Source of the DNA: Pratylenchus scribneri | Taxonomy: Eukaryota; Nematoda; Chromadorea; Rhabditida; Pratylenchidae | Length of the DNA stretch: 64,000 nucleotides | Direction: 5' to 3' | Assembly (NCBI GenBank): GCA_030063045.1 | Contig: JAQSEB010000040.1 | Location: forward strand, 62,001-126,000 | Shown here: one piece after another, positions 21,930 through 32,900 of the stretch | Layout: every line of letters starts with the position of its first letter | Numbering within the stretch: the first letter of the stretch is position 1 | The notes under the pieces: model-generated | Seen by the model: the letters and a program-made list of their open reading frames with translations, nothing else | The model's database searches: none | What the model was told of the DNA's origin: nothing | Position numbers and translations under genes: made by a program

Positions 21930-22970
21930 ATGGCAAGCGATTTGAACCGAAAGATGGGATCAGTTTCACAAGCCGAGTGGCAAAGAGACCCAGAGGGCTA
22001 CGAGCTCAGGATGCCGGGCATAATCTGCGGGACTTGCCAAAACATGGGGCACAACGCCAGTTGAGCTCAATGCCCCAAATATGCAATCTACAAGGAGGCG
22101 AAAAGAAGGCAAAAGGAGGAAGAAGCGCAGGAAAGAGAGGCCCGGAAAATGCGACATGAGGAGGCGAAGAAGCAAGGACATTTTTATATTGAGAGCAGTG
22201 GGGACGAGGAGGAAGGAGAGGAAAGCGAAACGGAGGAAGGAGAGGGAGGACAGCAGCAAAATGCCCCAACTTTGGCCAATCCCACCGTTCAATCATCGAC
22301 AAAACCGCAGGAGGGATGCTCTTCATCAAAGGTGGATTTGCCCATTGCCAATGACCATGCCAATCCCAATGCCAAACAGATTCGGAGCGTTGTGATCAAG
22401 GTGGATGGATCTTCGGTGGACAAGTCAATGGCCAAATCCGGCGAATTAATGGCGGAAAACCAAATGCTGAAGGAACGCCTTGCTCGGATGGCGGAACTGG
22501 AGGCCCAAAAGGCGGAACTGGAGGCCCAAAACAAAGGACTCACCTTGGCCTTAACTCAATTGGCGGCCACCCCACAGGCCACCGCACCTCCAGCTCCGCC
22601 CAAGGCAGAATGGGAAATGGCAAAAAAGGATGTGGCCAAAGCATTGGACAAATTGGCGGATTTGGCCCGTCCCGTGAACCGACCCTTTGCCCGATTAATT
22701 ACCGGATGGATGGATGGACTTACCCCGGCCTTGGTTTCACTCGAGCGGACGTTTGCGGAGGATCGGACCACCAATTCTGCCCAAATTCGCCGTCGGGAAC
22801 GAAGTCAGGAGGCGAGTGGCCGTTTGGAACGCCGTGTCCGTGCCCACACCCCAGTTGGATCGAAATTGCGCGGGGACCGTTCTCGTTCGCCGGGAGTGTC
22901 GGCATCGGCCAATGCCGACGTGAATTTTGGTCAAAGGGCAAAAAGTCGACCAGCCGGCAATCGCCGATGA
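21930..22970 (+). CDS. Zinc-knuckle/coiled-coil ORF at the 3' end of the BEL/Pao element, interrupted by TGA
   Basis: Methionine at 21,930 (MASDLNRKMGS) follows a splice-acceptor-like CTTTTGCAG. A CGTCQNMGH motif is followed by TGA at 22,062-22,064, after which the same frame continues AQCPKYA, then a Lys/Arg/Glu-rich helix, an acidic stretch (ESSGDEEEGEES), a heptad-like MAELEAQKAELEAQN coiled coil, and an Arg/Ser-rich tail that runs into the 3' LTR and stops at 22,970. The parts on both sides of TGA look coding. It may be a nonsense mutation or a read-through site. The function is unknown; nucleic-acid binding is an inference from the knuckle and basic regions. Confidence 0.6.
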
Positions 22971-23257
22971 TTGGGCAAAGAAAATTGGAAATGAGGGAAA
23001 AGGATGGAAAGGCCAAATGTGATGCAATTTTGAATAAGCATGATGCAATGATTCATTATTTAAGGGCCTGTGAGCCCCGCTTTCTTCACCACTTTTTCCA
23101 CCTTTTTACCAAATTGAATTGATTTAATTTTGATTTTAATTGCATTCACATTTTCCATCCACTCATTTTCTTGCCGAAATAAAACTGTTAATTGCTGGAC
23201 TTTGATTTGCCTTTGGGGAATTTCGAGTCTAGGGAATTTGACTGAGCTGTATCGACA
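22897..23257 (+). repeat. 3' LTR of the BEL/Pao element
   Basis: 361 bp, same sequence as 14,097-14,457 as far as I can compare by eye. Preceded by GCCGGGAG, a weak polypurine stretch. Confidence 0.93.
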
Positions 23258-23262
23258 AGAAT
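23258..23262. repeat. Target-site duplication AGAAT (right)
   Basis: Matches 14,092-14,096; marks the right boundary of the insertion within LU-6 exon 3. Confidence 0.9.
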
Positions 23263-23548
23263 GCCACAACCTTTTACAACCTTCCCAGCAAGTGAGCCGC
23301 CACCTTTATTTTAAATAAAAATAATTAATTTTTAATTTTTAAAAAATTACAATCAATTTTCATGCATGTATTCACCAGGCCAGCACATTCCTCCTCTGTG
23401 AATCCACCAGTGGTGCTACCAGAATGGCATTTCATGCCTGAAGGTAATTGAAAATATATTTTCAAAAAAAAGAAGTAAAATTACCAGCAGCAATGCCGAC
23501 AAATGCCAAAAGGAAGATGACCACGATGATGGCAGTTTTGGCACACAT

Positions 23549-25400
23549 TTTGGTGGTTGTTAGATTTGGAAGATGTAAAGAAGAAGATTATTTGAGAGTT
23601 GAAGGAATTTTCTAAATGATTAATATTAGAAGAAATAATTTTTGTTTGGGGAGAGAAGATGGATGGATAAATTAACTTAATTTTTTGGATTATGGTTCAT
23701 AAGGCAAATTAGGCTCATTAAAATGGTGACTAAAATTGGTTTCAAAAAATTTTTATAATGTATATAGTAATGAACTTCCGGGGTTTTTAATGAGATGTTT
23801 TTCTACAATTGAATCCCATAACCCAAAAACACGGATTTCTGAATACAATAGGGATTTTTTTATTAGGGAAATTTAAAGGATTTATATTTATTGGGGGAAA
23901 TAAAATCGTAAAATAAAATAGGAAAAGACCATTCCAGTAAAATTTAATGAAAATGAACGAATTGAAATGGGTAAAATGAAAATGAGGGTGTTCTCATTTT
24001 GGCCGACCGGCGGACGGCGAAAACGCGTTGAAAAGATGATTAAGCATAAAATAAAATGCAATGGAAAATCCCCCCCCCCTTCTTAATTGGGAATCGTTTT
24101 TTTTTCTGAAAATAATGATGCTTACACGTTTTGGCCACACATATTTTTTGGATGTTGTAAGATTTGGATTGGGGATATTTAGAAAATTATTATTTTTGGG
24201 GGTTGAAGGATTTTTTAAAGTTGGATATTTTGGTACTTATTCCGTTGGTATCCTCTTTTTTGAACCCCACTTTGGTTTGTCATATTTTTGGTTAGGGTCA
24301 GTTAGGGTTGGGTTAGGGAAAGGATGGGGTAAGAATCATCATACGTGTATCCTTAACCCAAACCCTAACCAATACCCTTACACCCAAAGGTGGACTAAGC
24401 ACTTTCCAAAAAAGAGGATACCAACGGAATAAGTACCGATATTTTTTGAGGACCAGAGATGGATTATAAGCTCAATAGGGATTTATGAATTAATCCAGAA
24501 ACCAAATTAATAAAATACCATTCCAAAACTTGAATGTCTATTCAATTATATAATGTTTTAATGGGTAATAATAAGTATTTTTTTTAGGAAATTTGGTTTC
24601 AAAAACTAAGTTTCTAACTTGTACTTGTATAATGAACATCAGGGAAACAATAAATGGTTGTGTCCCATTGCTGCTTTAGGGAAACGATTGTGCCGGTGGA
24701 CTTATTATTTAATTTCTGCTTTTAGATAATGGGGATAGTGTCGGTTGACCAATATAAAAACAGGGATATAGTGAATCTTTTTATAGCTTTAGGAACAAAT
24801 AAAAAATGCAATAAAATTTTTTAAAGTTCATCCTAGATAGGGAGGGGTCTTCAAAATCGAACTAGGGAATTAAAAGAGAGGAGAGTTTTCAAAAAAAAAC
24901 TAAACGGTAATATTTATTTATTTTTTGCCCAAAAAATCGTTTAAGAGTTTTAAACAAATTTTTGCAATTTGGGAATAAGCTTGAACATTTCAGGGTAATC
25001 AAACAGAAAGGAAAACCCCCAAAATTTTATAGACTTTTATTTATTGGGAAATGAAATCGTAAAAAAGAAATGGAAGAAAAAATAATTCTAATAAAATTTT
25101 AATGAAATGAAATGGGTAAAATAAAATAAATGAAAATGAATGTGTTTTCATTTTCGCCGATCGAACAGAGAATGCCACGTTAAATAACAGTGAATGGATG
25201 ATTAAGCAGAAATAAGCAATGAGCCTCCCCCTCCCTCTCTAATTGCAGTCAACAAAATTGGGAGGATCATTTTTTGAAATGATGATTCTATATTTTTGGT
25301 GATCCTCGTATCGGGACAAATTTAATTTTTACGTACATTGTACTTTGGATGATGAATTTGGCTTTAACGGAATGAAGGAAATAATAAAAAATGATATCAT
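23549..25400 (-). promoter_or_regulatory. LU-6 upstream region, apparently duplicated in tandem
   Basis: Blocks found once before LU-5 occur twice here: about 23,870-24,130 and 25,020-25,400 both have ATTTATTGGG...AAATCGTAAAA, AATGAAATGGGTAAAAT-like sequence, CATTTTCGCCGA or CATTTTGGCCGA, and GATGATTAAGCA. TTTGGATGATGAATTTGGCT occurs at about 25,350. A short MITE lies between the two copies. No gene is seen. Confidence 0.45.
24232..24437. mobile_element. 206-bp MITE with GGTACT ends
   Basis: Inverted ends GGTACTTATTCCGTTGGTAT, flanked by the 8-bp duplication GATATTTT (24,224-24,231 and 24,438-24,445). The centre holds TTAGGGT-type repeats facing CCCTAACC repeats, so it can fold into a hairpin. 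Same family as 31,413-31,616. The plus-strand ORF here is incidental. Confidence 0.85.
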
Positions 25401-26149
25401 ATTATTTTTAATTTTATTTTAAAATGTTCTTTAAATTATAAGTGGATTCAATGAGTAGAGGGGAATGAATTCTCAGGGAAGAATTTTGGCTATGATCAAA
25501 ATCAAATTGATGGACAGGTGCGAGGGAAATCCACTTTTCATCGGATTTGAAAATTATTTTTCCGAGATTTCTTGAAAGCAATTCTTGAGGAAATATCAGG
25601 GATTCCTATAGATTATGTGAGAGATTCCCATTTTCACTAAGTTCCAATGCAATCTACTGGCAAAAATCGAAAATACGGAAATTGATTTAATAATATTTAA
25701 AATCTCAAAATCTCCTATAAAACATTGAAAATGATTTAAAATTTGTGTCCATATGATTTTGTTGATTTATTTTTTCTAAAATTATATTCCAAAATATGAA
25801 ATCGGCATCCAAATATGTAACCTTTCCAGTCGCCAAACCATAATATAATTGAGGATATATATCCATTTTTGGAAAGAATATCCTTTTATTGAAAGCCGAA
25901 ATTGATGGTTTAAATGCTTATAAAAAAATGCTAAGGAACTTAAATTATAAAATTTAAATTTATAAAACTTTTTAGGTTAAAAGAATCACAGAAAATTAGA
26001 ATCCGAAATAAAAAATGATATAAATAATTTTAAATGGATCAAAGAAAGTCGAATAGAGTAGACAGAAATTGAATAGATTTACAACCTCGATACAAACTTT
26101 TTAGTCGTTGGGAAAAAATGTTTATAAAAGGTACAATTTTAGATTTTAT
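25401..26149. other. Intergenic, no gene seen
   Basis: AT-rich DNA between the duplicated LU-6 flank and the inverted-repeat elements downstream of the M13 gene. Nothing recognisable. Confidence 0.35.
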
Positions 26150-26375
26150 ATATGTCGGCGGCAAAACTGGAATTCAGGCAAAACTGGAATTTACACACTA
26201 TTTTCGTCAGAGAAGCAGAGAAAGTTGGAATTTCGAAAAAATTAAGTATAGGGTTAGGGTTAGGGGTTCGGTAGCAAGGGATTAGAAATGGGGGCTAGGG
26301 TCTAGAGTTAGGTTTGTACTCTGCTTCTTCGGCGAAATAGTGTGTAAATTCCAGTTTTCGCCGCAACATATCGCT
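26150..26375. repeat. Inverted-repeat element, GGCGGCAAAACTG family, copy 1
   Basis: Left arm GGCGGCAAAACTGGAATT...ACACACTATTTTCG...GAAGCAGAG pairs with right arm CTCTGCTTCTTCGGCGAAAT...AATTCCAGTTTTCGCCGC. A second copy is at 27,735-27,930 with the same arms. Foldback-type MITE; boundaries are approximate. Confidence 0.7.
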
Positions 26376-26531
26376 TTTTAAATATATGAAAATAATCACA
26401 AGAAATTGGACCCGAAAATAAAATAAAAAAGATTACAATATAAAATAATTTTATATGGATCAAAGAAAGTCGAATAGACAGAAAATAGTAGAATTTAAAT
26501 TCTTGAAAAATTTTTCGAGTTGTCTTAATTT

Positions 26532-26866
26532 ACCGTAAATGCTTTTATTTCTTCATCCTCCAATAAATTCCCATTCTATATTAATTGCCCACCCCTAAAA
26601 TTTTATTAAATTCCCAATCTCCCAGTAAAAGTGTAAAAAGTGTCTTATCTTACTTAATTAACGAAATTTAAAAATTTCCTTCTTCACATTTGCCAAAAAA
26701 TGAATTTTAATTATTGAAATTATCGAAAAATTAAACATTTAATCCATCGAAAAATAATTTATGCCTTCGGCAAGGAACGAAAAATAATTCCCAACTCTAT
26801 AATAAATCCCCACAATTTGTCTAGGTTGTAAAAATAATTTCCCAAGGGGAAAAGAGCATTTACGGT
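26532..26866. repeat. Inverted-repeat element with ACCGTAAATGC ends
   Basis: Starts ACCGTAAATGCTTTTATT and ends AAAGAGCATTTACGGT. Internal pieces (AATAATTTCCCAAGGGGA, CTCTATAATAAATTCCC) recur in many intergenic and intronic sites of this window, for example 28,951-29,051, so it is a dispersed family. Confidence 0.6.
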
Positions 26867-26950
26867 AACTCATTTTTTGATGCCCATTTTTGTCTTTCAA
26901 TCTTCAAAAAAAGTGCCAATGCCAATGCCCAATTCCTCCAATCCATCAAT

Positions 26951-29900
26951 TTAATTGTATAAATGGCATTGTTTTTTGGGTGGAAGATACATTGGATCTC
27001 TTGGTTTGCATTTGAATGCTTCGGCAAATTCCGGGGAATTCATTAACGGCAAAATCACACGCATTGGGGCAGGTGAATGGCTGAAAGTTTTATCACTCGG
27101 ATTCCAGCTGGGATCATCACGATGTGAAGGGCAGAAAGGCTTAAATTAAATTGAAAATTGCGTAAAAAATTTTGTGAAATGAAAAATTTTTAGGGTGAAA
27201 AGTTATTTTAATTTATATTAAATATTTTTTTACAAATTTTCATGAGTCCATTTAAATAATCTTCAATTAACTAAGAATTGCTAATATACCAAAATTTTAA
27301 TTTTCCAGGGTAGGGAAAAATACACTAAAAAACTATTTTTCAAAAATTCTTTTTATTTTTTGCAATCAAGTAATATAAATTACCCTTTACACTTTTTTTT
27401 TTTATAATTTAATGGGAAAATTGTAGAAATTCAAAATCTAAACATTAACTAATATATAAATAAATTCTTTAAGTTCGAATAATTATAAATTTTTAATTTT
27501 GATGCTAGAAAAATTTTAAAATAATTTTACTACATTCACAAATAATTTTAAAAAATATTTCTAATAAGTATAAATTATCAGAATTTTTATTTTCTAACAG
27601 CACATTCGGTAGAGCCAATTCTTGCTGAGTGAGCTAATGGGTCAAAATCTATGAAATTACTGAATTGTTCGTTTATTATCATTCTAAATTTATATAATTT
27701 CTATTACTATTATTTCTACTATTGCAATAAATATTTTGGCGGCAAAACTGAAATTCAAACACTATTTCGCCGAAGAAGCAGAGTACAAACCTAAAGCTAA
27801 CCCTCTTAGCCCCTACCCCTAATGCCATGCTGCCGAGCCCCTAACCTTAAACCCCTAGTTAGTTTTTCGGTATCTCACTTTTCTCTGAAGAAAATAGTGT
27901 GTTAATTTCAGTTTTCCCGCCGACATATATATATATCTTGTTATATCGAAAATATTCTCTTAATTTTTCATTCTCTAATAATTCACCACATTCGATTTTG
28001 AGGTTTCTCGTCTTTTACATTAGTTAAATAAATTTTTATTATATTTTTCTTATTAGAGTTGCTTAAAAGCGCTATAAAATCCGGTATAATTTTTTCAAAA
28101 ATGTCCATAAATTAAGGCGTTAGACCAAAAATTTTCCCAATATCTAAGTGTTTGAAAAAGTGCATTTACGGTAATTTTTCTCCTCTCATGTTAATTGTTT
28201 ATCAATAAAATAAGCCCTTTTTTCTATTGAGATCCCATTTTTTTTAATTTTCAAAAATAAAAAAAATACAAATGTTCTGGCAATAAAAAGGAGTTGATCA
28301 GAAGTAAAATCGGCCAATTCGCCACCGAATAATTGTTTATTTACTTCGCCCGGATAACGTTGTTTAAAAAATTCAAACGCCTTCAACATTGCTTTAGTGC
28401 CAACTTCGTCAGCTGTATCCTCAATCACCGTATCATAAATTGGGACTTTCGGGTAGAACTAAAAAATAATTTTTTTTTTTTAAATAAATTATTCAAATTT
28501 TCACAAAAATTTATTTTGCAATATAAAAGTAAAATAAATTTAAAAATTATCCGAATTTTGTGCATTGGCAAAGTAATTTTTTGTAATACTAAAAAATGAT
28601 AAAAAAAATATATATTAAAAAAATTATTCAGATTTTCAAAAATATGTTATGAAGTAGTAAAATTCATTTCGAAAATATCTATGAATTTTACGCATTGTCC
28701 AAAATTTCCAAAAATCTTTTTCAAATTATTATAAAAATGTTCAAATTTGTTAGATTTAGATTATATTACTTTTGTAGAAATAATTTTGTTCGAATTTAAA
28801 TTGTGTCAGAAAGATATAAAACCAAAAAATATAAAAAATAAAAATGCAATGATTCTAAAATATTGTCTTTTTTTGGTCATAACTCATAACATAACTTATT
28901 CAAATTTTCCATAAAATTAATTAATTATAATAAATACTATAAAAGCAAATACCGTATAATCTCTTTTAATTCCCCACCCTCTAATAATTCCCCACCTTTT
29001 AGGAAGGTTGAAAAATAATTCCCCATAGGGAATTAAAATAGGTTATACGGTAAATTTTACTAATAAGTATAATTTTAATATTCACTGAAAAATTGGGCAA
29101 ATTAATAGCTTAAATGAACTTTTAATTCTCCACTCTCAAATAATTTCATAGTGAATATTGAATTAATAAAAAAATTATTCCATTTTCTTAGTTCCCTAAA
29201 GCTCTATAAAATCCACTATAATTTGTTCAAAAATGTTCTCATAAATTAAGGAGTTAGTTTCCAAAATTTTCCCAATTTTTCAGGATTGAAAATAATTTCC
29301 TGTCGTTTTAAAAGAGCATATACGGAAAAAGGACAATAAAATGCTAATAAATTTATTTAACTAATTATCAGATATTCACTGAAAAAGTGGGCTAATTTCT
29401 TTGCAACTATTTATAAATATATGTATAAAAAATTTTTTTAAAATTTATAAAAATTCAGTCAGCTATTTTTTTCTAATTAAAAAATTTACAATTTGATGCA
29501 TTTTTTTGTACTGTTTAACAAAGCATTTTTGACGTTGACTGTATTGTTGCAAATATGGTTTGTCCCAAAATCTTGGTCCGAATGTGCCATTTTCCAAGCG
29601 ATCAAATTCCTCATTGAGTGGTTGCAGGGAATGGGCCTGTTCATGGGCAAATACAAAGGCCAGATAACCAAATTTATATTCAGCTGGGAATACATTGTTG
29701 TAGATCTATTAAAATGATTATTAGAAATAAATTTAAAAATTTATTTAAAAATGTTAGATAAAATTCAATGTATATTTCTACTACCAAAAACTTTTGGGAT
29801 TTTTTTTTCAAAATACCGATTTAAAGAATAAATTTAAAAATTTAATCAAATAGATTAGAAAAAATTCAAAGTATATTTCAACAAAAAATTTTTTGCAATT

Positions 29901-32900
29901 TTATTCCAATTAGTTAAGTTTTTATAAGTACTTTTGAGAAAAAACATTTTTCGTCAATCTTGAAGAATCAATATCCCTCAAAATAAGATAAGTATAGGGA
30001 AAGTATTGCAATTTTTGTACGCAAATGAAATTTAAAAGTCAAGGATCTTACCTCTTTAAAATAAAATAGAAATATTTTTTAAAAATTTTTCTGTCAAATT
30101 ATAGCTCAATCTTGCTCTTGAAAATATAGATCCAAATTCAAAATCAATTAAAACTCAAAAACAAAATAATTTTTTCATTTTTGTTCATTATGTGTAAGGC
30201 TATATGGGCCTAGGTTTGAGGCCTATGCGATTATATCCTAGAAGAATGTCTAAAAATTTTATTCCTATTTTATTTATTTCACATTTTAAAATTTACCGGC
30301 AATTGCAAATTTCCTCCACCAATATTGATTTGATTCCAAAGATTAAAATAATCACTAGAATCTGAGTATTCAATTTCGCGCGTTTTAAACATTTGCTTTT
30401 TGGCTCGTCGAACTTGTACCATCATTTCCAGCCAATTCATTTCTTCGTTCAATTTGTACTTATTATACATTCTAAATAATTTAAAATTTAAATATTTTAT
30501 TATTAGAGTTTAGAGCACGGATATATTGACGAAAATCCTGAAATATTTATTGAAATTTGAAATATTGATGAAAATATCCAAAATATTGACGAAAAAGGGA
30601 AAAATATAGGCAAAATATTGATGAAAATTAAAAAAAAAAGATAAATTTTAAGAAAAAAATTTTAAAATTCATTTCTAAAAAATAAAAAAAATTATTGATA
30701 AATTTTTCAAAAAAAAAAATGCCAAAAATCAATTTTCACTATTTTTTTTTTTCAAAAAATTAACAAAATGTAATAAAAATATTCAAAAATCAACAAAATA
30801 TTGACGAAAATGGCCAAAAAGCCGATATATTGATATAAATATTGACGGCCAAAAAGTGGCTAAATATTAATTAATATTGAAAAATATCATGAAAATCAAC
30901 AAAAACCATTGATAAAAACATGTTTTTCGTTGATTTCAAGCTATTTTAAGTTCGCAAACAAAATATTGATATCAATAAAAATCCTTGCTCTATTTATTAT
31001 TTTTTTTTTATTTACTCTTTTATGATTGCATCCTTTTCGGGAATTTCACTGTCCAGACCGATGGTTGTGGTAATATGTCCCAATTTGTTTAGTGCATATT
31101 CTTTATGTTTTTTCTTCATCCAACTACTTTTTTCAAACATTTTCATATAGCCTTGATCACGGACCATTTCGTAAATTTCTTTTGCACCTAAATTTATTAA
31201 AAATTTCAAAAAATTGTAGAAAAAATTTAATTTCTATTTGTGATTAAAATTAATTTTTAAGTGAATTTTAATTTTAAATTCAAGTTGGTTCTTTTCGGCT
31301 ATCTATTGCCAGATTTTTCACCTTCAATATACGTTAACCTCAAAATTGGTCAAAAAATTCTAATTCTAAAATAGTTTTTTTTTAATAGTTTTACAATCAA
31401 ATAAGAATAATTGGTACTAATGCAGTTTGGCCCCTACGAGGAAAGAGGATGATGAAGATGATAAAGAAGAAGATGAAGATGAGGAAGATAATGATGAGGA
31501 AAATGATGAGGACGATTAAGAAGATGATTAAGAAGAATATTTAAGCCTCATCTTGTTCTTCTTCATCATCATCATGCTCATCCTTTCCCACGTAGGGGCC
31601 AATCTGCATTAGTACCGAATAATTAAATAAGAATCTCAATAAAATTTCCTAATAACCTCTTTAAAATTTTTCCCTATATTAATTCTCCAATCTCGATTTG
31701 AGGACACTTATTAGTTCTCCTCATTAAAAAATTTTTATTTTTTATTACATTTTCTTGGTTCACTATAGCTCTATAAAACCGCTATTGTTAAAAAATGTTC
31801 ATAAAATGAGAACTTAGGCTCCAAATTTTCTCAATTTTTGAGGGGTTTAAAAATAATTCTCTTGGGGTTTTAAAATAAGTTTTACAACCGAAAAGACCAT
31901 TTATTTAGCCTTGATTTGTATAGAGAAAATATAAAAATTCGAAAAATTATGACTAAAAAGCGGCAGCAATAGCTAAATTCAAGAAAATTTTCTTTTTGGG
32001 ACAAATCATACTGTCAACATATCTTTCTGGTCAATTATGTATATGTAATGTGTTATCAATAATTTTGAGTTTTAAAATTTTTTAGATAGAAAATTTTATT
32101 AATAATTTGAAAATATTTCTCAAAATTCAGAAAACTGACCGTTTCTTTGTTCTTCATTAATTTTTGTTTCCTTGAAGAGAAGTTCACTCATTGGATGCGG
32201 GAAATAATCATAACAGCCTTTAATGCATTGCATCGGTGCAAATGAATCCAAATTGACAATTTTGACGGAATCAATCAAATTCCAGAGCAAATATTCGGAC
32301 ATCGCTTGTTTTTCAATTTCACTAAAATTTAATATTTTTGACAATTGAAAATTAATTGATTAATTTGGAATCATTTTTTGAATTCATAATTTTTGGTAAT
32401 ATTGTCTTTCGTATCCCACATTTCTTCACAATTTTTGTTTTTTTTCGATAAGAATATGTATTATTACGGGGTTTTCGAGGTAAATGAATCCGTATATCTG
32501 GATCAAAAACCGTTTTTAAATAATTCAATTTTCCTCAAGAATATAAAAATTAAAAAAAGAAAAATTTAATAACGTTTAAAATGGTAAAGAAAGACTTTAC
32601 TAAATCCCATTAATTTGTATTCATTTCAGACAATTTGAAACTCATTCCCATTACTTTACTTGTTAATCCCTTTATATCCCACTTATTAGTCCCCTCATAT
32701 CCGGCTATATTTCGCGCACCTCTATATCTATTACAATATTGTTGTAATAATCAGCACAACTGATTTAACCATATTTAACATTTTTTAGTGAAATTTGGAA
32801 AATCTTCCTCTAAACCGTTCTGCATGAAACCCAGTTTAGAATATTTATAAAGGTTCAAATCTCGCTGTTCTATGACCTCGAAACGGTGGGGGACGTTTCA

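Larger units (their letters stand above)
14097..23257 (+). mobile_element. BEL/Pao LTR retroelement, envelope-bearing, internally deleted (9,161 bp)
   Basis: Two 361-bp LTRs begin TGTCGG and end CGACA, with a 5-bp duplication outside. Internal order: primer site, gag with coiled coil and zinc knuckles, aspartic protease, a stub of reverse transcriptase, the last residues of RNase H, the post-integrase domain, a phlebovirus-type envelope, a PAZ-like segment, and a zinc-knuckle/coiled-coil ORF. Reverse transcriptase, RNase H and integrase cores are missing, so the copy cannot move by itself. Its GC content is visibly higher than the surrounding DNA. The LTRs matched base for base in my reading, which implies a recent insertion that used enzymes supplied by a relative. 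Confidence 0.92.
13531..23548 (-). pseudogene. LU-6: Ly6/uPAR-like gene split by a BEL/Pao retroelement
   Basis: Exons in gene order: 23485-23548 (signal peptide, starts MCAKTAIIVVIFLLAF), 23351-23437 (KCHSG...TCMKIDC), exon 3 split into 23258-23303 and 13994-14096, and 13531-13610 (GPI-type hydrophobic tail, FHQPIAISLL). The 9.2-kb retroelement at 14,097-23,257 lies between the two halves of exon 3, and AGAAT is duplicated at its ends. Without the insert and one AGAAT, exon 3 is 144 bases and keeps phase with the other exons, for 124 codons. The gene was therefore intact until the insertion, and the copy in this haplotype is broken in the LU domain. Confidence 0.82.
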
